Source: Blattamonas nauphoetae (lineage: Eukaryota; Preaxostyla; Oxymonadida). Taken from it: 64,000 nucleotides of DNA. The number at the start of each line of letters is the position of its first letter. Positions within the stretch are counted from its first letter, which is position 1. The stretch lies in the NCBI GenBank assembly GCA_033064195.1, contig JARBJD010000038.1:186001-250000 (forward strand), given 5' to 3'. The notes beneath the pieces were generated by a model. It saw only the letters and a list, made by a program, of their open reading frames with translations, made no database searches and was not told where the DNA came from. Shown here piece by piece: positions 56,470-64,000 of the stretch. The translations under genes were made by a program, and so were the position numbers.

Positions 56470-56780
56470 GACGGAAGATCTGAACCCATTCTTCGAAGCA
56501 TTCGATGTGACAGCAAGGACAGCGATGGACGGAACAAGTTCTGCAATGGGAACGTCAGTAGATGGTGGTTGGACGACATGTGGACCAAGATTCCTCAGAA
56601 AAGCGAACTGGAAAGAGTTGATTTGTCCTGGAGTGATTGTTTGGAGTTCGGGATGAAATTGACGAATGCTGAGGAGTCCAAATGACCAGACAATCCTGAA
56701 TGAGGTGCATGAGCCGAATTAGGAGCAGTATAAGATGATGAATCAAGAGAATTATCTTTAATTGACATGTCTGGAAAATC
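56470..56780 (-). pseudogene. Helical-repeat family, N-terminal fragment
   Basis: The minus strand reads FVNFIPNSKQSLQDKSTLSS, then LGPHVVQPPSTDVPIAELVP, parallel to FLNFALSSSMSFDEKSAIYN of copy E and LGPYVVGPPSADVLITELVP of copy B. Only this N-terminal piece is left; register changes and the start of the beta-helix gene follow. It shares closer identity with copy B than with E. Confidence 0.6.
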
Positions 56781-57049
56781 ACCCCATTTTTAGTCTATTC
56801 TCGACAACATCAGAGAAAAACATGGAACAAACATGAAGAGAAGAACGAAAGAGACAATTATCAGATATCACAATGGTCCGTTCGATGACGGCTGTGGGTA
56901 TGGGCTTCAAACAGCGGGCGGCTATTTGGTGTCGTATGAGTTCCAGGCTGTGTGTTCTTCTGCCCTTCTGATGATGTTGTTTCGACCATATCTCGCTGGA
57001 GAATGGCGAGAATGCGGGGTGCATCCCATTTCAACGAGATAAACGTGAC

Positions 57050-57185
57050 GTGTTTGGGAGATAGTTCAAAAGTCGAGTTTGGGAAAGATAATCTGGTCAC
57101 AATGTATCGTTCAGGGACACGATGAATTGTTTGGAGAGAGGACGGTTGACGATGGGACACTAAATGATAGTCGCGTTGAGAACGA
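57050..57185 (-). pseudogene. Distal part of a family-associated segment, cut off by the snap-back element
   Basis: The minus-strand sequence FSTRLSFSVPSSTVLSPNNS continues what ends at 58078 on the other side of the inserted element (KWFALFG). The uninterrupted version at about 60600-60851 reads KWYTLLGSSFSTRLSLTVTS. Further down, VPERYIVTRLSFPNSTFELS and FISLKWDAP recur in both places. Confidence 0.55.
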
Positions 57186-58077
57186 CCAGTCACGGACAAA
57201 AGTAAGTGGCCACCCCTTCCTGCATTTATGAACAGATGATTTTTCACACTTTTTTCGTAAACACTTCACATTCATGAAAGACGGTAATTTTTCAAATATA
57301 AAACAAGAATAGTGTGGTGAAGTGGAAATCAAGAGATTTGACTGATGTGCCCTGGGAGGCACTTTTGATTGCGGATGTCACAATATGTCTCCTCTTCCAA
57401 GAAGAGGAGATGTGACCTGTATAGTCTGTTCCTCCACTGAGAGCTCTCAACTTCCACTCCTCTCAGAGATACTGGAGGATCCGCGACGAAAAAGTGTGTT
57501 TTCTCTCTTCTTCATCCCTCTTCAGCCAGCTTTGTAAAGACATCAAACTCTCTCTCTGACGATGTTATTAAGTATTCTCACTTTCTCTCAATTGTAATGA
57601 CCTGCTGTAGAGAACATGAGATTCGCACATTTTCTCCCACATTTTTTCACACCAAAACTGTCAGCTTTCAATCGAACAAGGACAGAATAAGCATTCTGAC
57701 GACAAGTTAAAGAGGTTGGAAGAGTTGCACGGATGTCAGAAGAGGGATGAAGAAGAGAGAAAACACACTTTTTCGTCGCGGATCCTCCAGTATCTCTGAG
57801 AGGAGTGGAAGTTGAGAGCTCTCAGTGGAGGAACAGACTATACAGGTCACATCTCCTCTTCTTGGAAGAGGAGACATATTGTGACATCCGCAATCAAAAG
57901 TGCCTCCCAGGGCACATCAGTCAAATCTCTTGATTTCCACTTCACCACACTATTCTTGTTTTATATTTGAAAAATTACCGTCTTTCATGAATGTGAAGTG
58001 TTTACGAAAAAAAGTGTGAAAAATCATCTGTTCATAAATGCAGGAAGGGGTGGCCACTTACTTTTGTCCGTGACTGG
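57186..58077. mobile_element. 892-bp snap-back element with 338-bp inverted arms, copy 1
   Basis: Arms 57186-57523 and 57739-58077 are inverse copies, differing at about one base of length. The termini read CCAGTCACGGACAAAAGTAA. A 4-bp direct repeat ACGA flanks it (57182-57185, 58078-58081). The uninterrupted paralogue near 60690 reads GAGAACGATGAACCC, showing that ACGA is a true target duplication. The centre (about 215 bp) is AT-rich and non-coding. The superfamily is not assigned; 4-bp targets do not fit hAT or mariner. Confidence 0.9.
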
Positions 58078-58239
58078 ACGAACCGAAAAGAGCAAACCAT
58101 TTCTGGACGATTGGAGGCCATCCCAGAATCAGTTCGTCGACACCAACAATCAAAGCATTCCCAACATCCGAGGAGAGTCCGCAGATATGAATTGGAATCA
58201 TTCGAGAGAGGCGACTTCGATGGGTTAATTGGGATGGAA
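58078..58239 (-). pseudogene. Proximal part of family-associated segment downstream of copy E
   Basis: The minus strand reads MIPIHICGLSSDVGNALIVG and ELILGWPPIVQKWFALFG, then runs into the snap-back element. The same segment follows copy F (HLCGLSSDVGKTLIAGAEEQ, QILGSPPIITKWYTLLGSSF at about 60627-60840), so it is a regular companion of the helical-repeat gene, either a second small gene or a former C-terminal part. Confidence 0.5.
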
Positions 58240-59493
58240 TCATTGCGGTCTTTCCACATTCGATCCCAGCAATCGTGAGATGCAGTAGCAATCTTCGAGA
58301 AGACCCAGACCATGACCTCCCTTGTTGTGCATCAGCGTCTGTTCGAGTGTGTCTTCGAATCCTTCCGAAAACAGAGTTTGCATCATCCGTTTTGCAGATT
58401 GGGCCGTATCTGGACCTTCATCCTTCCATTCTTGAAGCGAATAGTTGAGGTCGCCGAACAGTACCCAGAGATCATCGTCCCTTTCGACGATCGAGACACA
58501 AGTCGAAAATCCCATCGTGATCGGAGATGCGAGGACAAACTCCAATGTTGGACGATGATATGGACCTAATTGTAGGAGAGTGCTCACTAGATTCATGAAA
58601 GATCGAATCAAGTCTTTATCGAGGATGAATCGATTTGAAATCAGAAATGTCAAAAATTGAGACGATGGAAGCACGACCTTATGAAAGATCATTTCACGAT
58701 GGTTCAACTGGTCGACTACTGCAGTGATGGCGAGCAGGTTGAGACGTGATGGGTGGGCGAGATCGCCACAATTTCTGACGAATCTGATAAGTTCGTCGAA
58801 TATCTCTTCATTTCCAGAAATTTGCAGTGTGTGAGGTTGAACAGTCGTTAACACATTACTGACGAGATCTGACTCCACAAGACGATCTTGAATTTGGGGT
58901 GACGAATGCTCGAATGTGTGGCGAAGGAACAACAATGCTGCGGGAATTACAGTCGAGTGTGGAGATGACAGCAAAATGACGATACTGTTGATAAAGCCAG
59001 AAGGCGATCCAGGTGAAGAGTGAACGAGATCCATGACAAGTCGATCTGGACGATCTTCGTCGCTCCACTCTGGTTCGAGGTGCTTCAGAAATCTGACAGT
59101 TCTGTCTTGAAGGGCATTGTCAAATGGGTGTTGAGCTTTAACGAGGGCCAAAAGAGAATTGTAAATTGCTGATTTCTCATCAAATGACATTGATGAAGAG
59201 AGAGCGAAATTGAGGAATGGTTCACGTTCTGGATCGATTGTTGAATTCAATTCCTGTGAATCATTCGATAAGGTATCGTTGGAAGCTTTTAAAGAAACGG
59301 TTTCAATTTTCATTGAATCAGGACGAGGATCATCCCATTCTGTGTCGATTCCTGACTCAGAGCTCACTAATCCCTCAAAACATGAATTGTTCGAAGAAAT
59401 GCAATGACTATAAAGAGAAGAATGAAATGAATCATTATTGGCAACGAATATCTTTCTGCCTGACATGTTGCACTTTCGTCGAGGTTCTTTCAT
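58240..59493 (-). CDS. Helical-repeat family protein, copy E (intact, 417 residues)
   Basis: From ATG 59493 (MKEPRRKCNMSGRKIFVAN) the protein has a low-complexity N-terminus of about 85 residues, then helical repeats: FLNFALSSSMSFDEKSAIYN, FDNALQDRTVRFLKHLEPEW, SGFINSIVILLSSPHSTVIP, IQDRLVESDLVSNVLTTVQP, PTLEFVLASPITMGFSTC. The C-terminus is WKDEGPDTAQSAKRMMQ plus the family signature LFSEGFEDTLE, ending LLGSNVERPQ. A HEAT/ARM-like solenoid is inferred. Copy G (62596-63609) is identical over the shared length. No partner or pathway is evident. Confidence 0.75.
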   Translation of the reverse strand: MKEPRRKCNMSGRKIFVANNDSFHSSLYSHCISSNNSCFEGLVSSESGIDTEWDDPRPDSMKIETVSLKASNDTLSNDSQELNSTIDPEREPFLNFALSSSMSFDEKSAIYNSLLALVKAQHPFDNALQDRTVRFLKHLEPEWSDEDRPDRLVMDLVHSSPGSPSGFINSIVILLSSPHSTVIPAALLFLRHTFEHSSPQIQDRLVESDLVSNVLTTVQPHTLQISGNEEIFDELIRFVRNCGDLAHPSRLNLLAITAVVDQLNHREMIFHKVVLPSSQFLTFLISNRFILDKDLIRSFMNLVSTLLQLGPYHRPTLEFVLASPITMGFSTCVSIVERDDDLWVLFGDLNYSLQEWKDEGPDTAQSAKRMMQTLFSEGFEDTLEQTLMHNKGGHGLGLLEDCYCISRLLGSNVERPQ

Positions 59494-60599
59494 TCAATGT
59501 TCGCATTCGAACAATAATCACTTTTCAAACCAACCATCAACGCAGCCGAAGCCAATGATTTTGAATTGTGGATGGTGGAGAGTCGAGTGTGTGATGGATG
59601 GAAAAAAAGAGAGGCGACGATTCTCGTTCATGGTGAATAAACGATAAGAACAGAATTGTTCCGAAAATGGCAGCCTGAAACAATTGGGCGCGAGTTTGGC
59701 TTTGTTCAAGAACGATTCCGTTCAGTTCCTTGAAAAAAGAGTTCGTGTTCAGAAAAGCAAGAAATTGAGTCACCAGAACTGAGTCTTGGCAGAATTAACC
59801 AACCAAGGTCCATCGAAGAATGTCTTGACATCAGAAAATGGCAATAGATGAACTCCAAACTCGTCTGGTTGTGTTGGAAGTGATGAACGAGGAGATGCCA
59901 GTGCGGAATCCAATTCCAGCAGAGGAACGAGATGGCTGGCCATTCCAGTTCCGATTGTGCCAGCGGAGTTATAGAGTCCATTCTGTCGTTTGGAGTGGAA
60001 TGGACGGCGATCTGAAGAGAGAGACGACAGTGTTGAGAAGAGAGCTCGTTTGGAGGAGTGTTGGCATGATGGAGCTCATCATCGTCTGAAAAGCGATTCA
60101 ACATAGATACTGTCCAAATAGTGAGAAATCGTTTGAACATTCAGTCTTCCAAAAGTGACATCTGAACAGCGCCTCTTGGGTTTCGCCAATCCTTCCTTTC
60201 TGGCTATATCCTATCCAACTTGGACAATGTTCAGAATCGACATCAGAGAGGCGTTTGAGGGACCTTATGAGCCTCATTTTTGCTTCGTGATGTGAGCTTG
60301 CTGTCGAACAGTCGACACCTGATGTGCAACAAGTTGTTCCATCTCAGACGATGGACCAGGTACAGAAAACGTTGTGTTGACCAACATAGTCGACTGAAGT
60401 GTTTTGATTCTTTGATTTCAGATGACAGTTTGTGGTTCGGTTCCAGGAACGAAACAACTGACTGAGAGGATAGCCAACTGGCGGGATGATCATGAAACCA
60501 ACTGTATATGGCCGTGGAATAGCGAAAATGTGGTGAGCATCCCATTTCGACGAGAGAAATGAGAAGTGTGTTTGAGATGGTTCAAAAGTCGAGAATGTG
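59494..60599. other. Decayed intercopy region
   Basis: This stretch contains minus-strand pieces such as LTIWTVSMLNRFSDDDELHH (from about 60140) and, near 60344-60616, IVTRFSFTFSTFEPSQTHFS with SKWDAHHIFAI, the partner of a piece near 57100. Registers are broken. No single gene can be supported, although the second piece is clearly part of the duplicated unit. Confidence 0.4.
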
Positions 60600-60851
60600 A
60601 AAGAGAATCTGGTCACAATGTGCCGTTCAGGGACGCCAGGAAGTGTTTGGAGAGAGGACGGTTGACGACGTGACAGTCAACGACAGCCGCGTTGAGAACG
60701 ATGAACCCAAAAGAGTATACCATTTCGTGATGATTGGAGGTGATCCCAGAATCTGTTCTTCTGCACCAGCAATCAGCGTTTTCCCAACATCCGAGGAGAG
60801 TCCGCAGAGATGGGGTGGAGTCTTTCGAGAGTAGTTTGTTCGACGTGTCAT
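60600..60851 (-). pseudogene. Uninterrupted family-associated segment downstream of copy F
   Basis: It reads HLCGLSSDVGKTLIAGAEEQ, ILGSPPIITKWYTLLGSSFS and TRLSLTVTSSTVLSPNTSW, ending at a TGA that is also present in the 57-kb copy at the same place. It serves as the empty-site reference for the 892-bp element, because here the GAGAACGATGAACCC junction is not interrupted. Confidence 0.55.
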
Positions 60852-60858
60852 TTGAGAT

Positions 60859-61545
60859 CTACAGTAGGATGTACCGCTTCATCAAATTCGATCCCAGCGA
60901 TTGTGAGAGTTGCAAACAATCTTCGACAAGAATTATCCCATTAATTCCGTCATTGTCGTGCTTCAGCATCTGTTCGAGTGTATCATCGAAGCCTTCCGAA
61001 AACAGTGCTTGCATCATCCGTTTCCCAGATTTGATGACTTCTGGACCTTCTGCGTTCCATTCTTTCAGCGAAATGTTGATTGTCCTGATAGCATTCAAGA
61101 GATTGTTCATCTTTTCGACGAACGAGAGATGAGTTGAGAAAACTATCACGATTGGAGAGGCGAGAACAAACTCCAATGTTGGTTGATGGGATGGACCGAT
61201 TTGAAGGAGCTTTGCCAATAGATCCATGAATGATTCAGACAAGCGTTCATTGAGGATGTATCGATCTGGGATCAACAATGTCACAAAAGGAGACGATGGG
61301 ATCACGACCTTCAGGAAAATCGTTTCACGATGGTTATATTTTTCGACATCATCTGTTATGTTAAGTTTTCTGAGACTGTATAGAGTTGCGAGGTAGAGGA
61401 ATTTGACGATGATTGTGCTGATACCACAGAGAATTGTTTCATTTCCCGAAATAGGTTGTGTGTGAGGTTGGACAGTCGCTAATATTTTGCTGATGAAATC
61501 TGATTCCGCGAGACGAGATTGAAATGTTAGTGATAAATTCAGAAG
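60859..61545 (-). pseudogene. Helical-repeat family, copy F, truncated at the N-terminus
   Basis: The frame is open from the junction at about 61545 (SLTFQSRLAESDFISKILAT, TVQPHTQPISGNETILC, HRETIFLKVVIPSSPFVTLL) to ALFSEGFDDTLEQMLKHDND and the stop at 60859. It aligns with copy E from IQDRLVESD onwards. The upstream half is replaced at 61546 by the second snap-back element and the duplicated block. No other damage is visible. Confidence 0.7.
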
Positions 61546-62433
61546 TCAGTCACGGACAAAGTAAGTGGCCACCCCTTCCTGCATTTATGAACAGATGATT
61601 TTTCACACTTTTTCGTAAACACTTCACATTCATGAAAGACGGTAATTTTCAAATATAAAACAAGAATAGTGTGGTGAAGTGGAAATCAAGAGATTTGACT
61701 GATGTGCCCTGGGAGGCACTTTTGATTGCGGATGTCACAATATGTCTCCTCTTCCAAGAAGAGGAGATGTGACCTGTATAGTCTGTTCCTCCACTGAGAG
61801 CTCTCAACTTCCACTCCTCTCAGAGATACTGGAGGATCCGCGACGAAAAAGTGTGTTTTCTCTCTTCTTCATCCCTCTTCAGCCAGCTTTGTAAAGACAT
61901 CAAACTCTCTCTCTGACGATGTTATTAAGTATTCTCACTTTCTCTCAATTGTAATGACCTGCTGTAGAGAACATGAGATTCGCACATTTTCTCCCACATT
62001 TTTTCACACCAAAACTGTCAGCTTTCAATCGAACAAGGACAGAATAAGCATTCTGACGACAAGTTAAAGAGGTTGGAAGAGTTGCACGGATGTCAGAAGA
62101 GGGATGAAGAAGAGAGAAAACACACTTTTTCGTCGCGGATCCTCCAGTATCTCTGAGAGGAGTGGAAGTTGAGAGCTCTCAGTGGAGGAACAGACTATAC
62201 AGGTCACATCTCCTCTTCTTGGAAGAGGAGACATATTGTGACATCCGCAATCAAAAGTGCCTCCCAGGGCACATCAGTCAAATCTCTTGATTTCCACTTC
62301 ACCACACTATTCTTGTTTTATATTTGAAAAATTACCGTCTTTCATGAATGTGAAGTGTTTACGAAAAAAGTGTGAAAAATCATCTGTTCATAAATGCAGG
62401 AAGGGGTGGCCACTTACTTTTGTCCGTGACTGG
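61546..62433. mobile_element. Snap-back element, copy 2 (888 bp)
   Basis: Nearly identical to the element at 57186-58077, differing by four single-base length changes in homopolymers of the arms. The right flank (ACGAACCG) is the same as in copy 1 because the flank was duplicated with it. The left flank (TTCAGAAG) differs, so no target duplication brackets this copy. It therefore arrived as part of a larger duplicated block, not by simple transposition. Confidence 0.85.
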
Positions 62434-62590
62434 ACGAACCGAAAAGAGCAAACCATTTCTGGACGATTGGAGGCCATCCCAGAATCAGTTCGTCGACACC
62501 AACAATCAAAGCATTCCCAACATCCGAGGAGAGTCCGCAGATATGAATTGGAATCATTCGAGAGAGGCGACTTCGATGGGTTAATTGGGA
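62434..62590 (-). pseudogene. Duplicate of the family-associated segment (CGLSSDVG)
   Basis: Identical to 58078-58239: MIPIHICGLSSDVGNALIVG and then the cut at the snap-back element. Carried along in the segmental duplication. Confidence 0.55.
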
Positions 62591-62595
62591 TGGAA

Positions 62596-63609
62596 TCATT
62601 GCGGTCTTTCCACATTCGATCCCAGCAATCGTGAGATGCAGTAGCAATCTTCGAGAAGACCCAGACCATGACCTCCCTTGTTGTGCATCAGCGTCTGTTC
62701 GAGTGTGTCTTCGAATCCTTCCGAAAACAGAGTTTGCATCATCCGTTTTGCAGATTGGGCCGTATCTGGACCTTCATCCTTCCATTCTTGAAGCGAATAG
62801 TTGAGGTCGCCGAACAGTACCCAGAGATCATCGTCCCTTTCGACGATCGAGACACAAGTCGAAAATCCCATCGTGATCGGAGATGCGAGGACAAACTCCA
62901 ATGTTGGACGATGATATGGACCTAATTGTAGGAGAGTGCTCACTAGATTCATGAAAGATCGAATCAAGTCTTTATCGAGGATGAATCGATTTGAAATCAG
63001 AAATGTCAAAAATTGAGACGATGGAAGCACGACCTTATGAAAGATCATTTCACGATGGTTCAACTGGTCGACTACTGCAGTGATGGCGAGCAGGTTGAGA
63101 CGTGATGGGTGGGCGAGATCGCCACAATTTCTGACGAATCTGATAAGTTCGTCGAATATCTCTTCATTTCCAGAAATTTGCAGTGTGTGAGGTTGAACAG
63201 TCGTTAACACATTACTGACGAGATCTGACTCCACAAGACGATCTTGAATTTGGGGTGACGAATGCTCGAATGTGTGGCGAAGGAACAACAATGCTGCGGG
63301 AATTACAGTCGAGTGTGGAGATGACAGCAAAATGACGATACTGTTGATAAAGCCAGAAGGCGATCCAGGTGAAGAGTGAACGAGATCCATGACAAGTCGA
63401 TCTGGACGATCTTCGTCGCTCCACTCTGGTTCGAGGTGCTTCAGAAATCTGACAGTTCTGTCTTGAAGGGCATTGTCAAATGGGTGTTGAGCTTTAACGA
63501 GGGCCAAAAGAGAATTGTAAATTGCTGATTTCTCATCAAATGACATTGATGAAGAGAGAGCGAAATTGAGGAATGGTTCACGTTCTGGATCGATTGTTGA
63601 ATTCAATTC
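62596..63609 (-). pseudogene. Helical-repeat family, copy G, truncated by a hAT element
   Basis: The sequence is the same as copy E from LNSTIDPEREPFLNFALSS to LLGSNVERPQ, but the first 80 or so codons are replaced at 63610 by the terminus of a hAT transposon. No other damage is visible. The high identity to copy E points to a very recent duplication (or an assembly duplicate) followed by the insertion. Confidence 0.8.
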
Positions 63610-64000
63610 TAGGCATGGCTGACCGGCACTGACCGGTCAGTTTTCATCGAAAAGTACTGACGGTCACTGACCGGAGAAATGAGGGAACCCATAATCCAGA
63701 GTTACCATTTCTCCGAAGTGGATTCATCGAAAACTGCATTTCGCATCGATACCGTGAGTATTCGTGATCTGTCTTCGGATATACAACAAATGTATAATTT
63801 TCACTTCAATTCATCTCTTGCTAACTTATTCTTGGACATTTTTACCAGTTATAAGTACAAAAGGCAATTATGGGTTGCTCTTTGACATTTTTTCGTATTC
63901 TCCAAGTTAAGTTAACACTCTTGTTTTCTCACTTCGGCTTTTTTTGAATCACAGAGTTTTGAAGAGGATTGAAACACTTTATGAATGAAGTGGGAACGAC
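63610..64000. mobile_element. End of a second TAGGC-type hAT element (continues beyond window)
   Basis: The terminus TAGGCATGGCTGACCGGC and the following ~100 bp match, in inverse orientation, the right end of the element at 4739-7131 (about 7020-7131), with the shared words ACTGACCGGTCAG, GTACTGACGGTCA and GGAGAAATG. The 8 bases before it (63602-63609, TTCAATTC) are the expected target copy; the other copy must lie outside the window. Nothing coding is recognised in the visible 390 bp. Confidence 0.8.

Larger units (their letters stand above)
61547..63609. repeat. Near-identical 2.06-kb segmental duplication of 57187-59253
   Basis: The block includes the snap-back element, the family-associated segment and most of the helical-repeat gene. 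It differs from the source by four homopolymer lengths, and by nothing I could see in the coding part. The left border coincides with the end of the snap-back element. The right border coincides with the hAT insertion at 63610. Confidence 0.85.

Noticed and set aside
57111-57362. Small open frame across the left snap-back arm, and its mirror near 62257-62634
   Set aside because: It is created by the inverted arms of the element running into a gene remnant; the same peptide appears at every arm.
1-64000. tRNA, rRNA and CRISPR arrays
   Set aside because: No cloverleaf with a TPsiC-like GGTTCGA box, rRNA core or regular spaced direct repeats were seen.

Overview
The window looks like nuclear DNA of a protist with short spliceosomal introns. 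Supporting signs are GT-AG introns of about 30 to 110 nt inside readable genes, the standard genetic code, an ARP3 gene, a protein tyrosine phosphatase, C2HC zinc fingers, very large type I membrane proteins with beta-helix ectodomains, and many DNA transposons. I would place it near the oxymonads (Preaxostyla, for example Blattamonas). That is an inference from style, not from a marker gene.

Layout. 0-3.6 kb: the 3' part of a receptor-like gene with a TM segment and a degenerate kinase C-lobe. 3.6-23.4 kb: a transposon graveyard. It holds a hAT-type element with an exact 8-bp target duplication (4739-7131), at least three decayed hAT transposases, a scrambled pogo-like transposase, an almost whole pogo-like element with 40-bp TIRs and TA target sites (20077-22099), and a dispersed AT-rich repeat family. 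23.6-41.6 kb: a dense block of host genes, namely an ASH/MSP-like protein, a two-C2HC-finger protein, a multi-exon membrane protein, a vWA/RGG protein, a tyrosine phosphatase, ARP3, a 1.6k-residue E/K-rich coiled-coil protein, and a coiled-coil protein with a C-terminal beta-sandwich-like domain.

42-48.2 kb: a small Cys-rich membrane protein gene broken by an 847-bp long-inverted-repeat element, and a large multi-exon helical protein of unknown role. 48.5-64 kb: a minus-strand family array of at least six intact, truncated or decayed copies of a helical-repeat protein with the C-terminal signature LFSEGFEDTLE. Lying in the array are a beta-helix receptor gene split by a 562-bp hAT MITE, an 892-bp snap-back element, a roughly 2.06-kb near-identical duplication that starts exactly at the end of that snap-back element, and the end of another hAT element that cuts the duplicate.

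The most informative theme is mobile DNA remodelling tandem gene families. For several insertions the target duplications, and in one case an uninterrupted paralogue serving as an empty site, can be read directly. Exon borders are given where splice sites could be read. Other borders are approximate and are stated as such.
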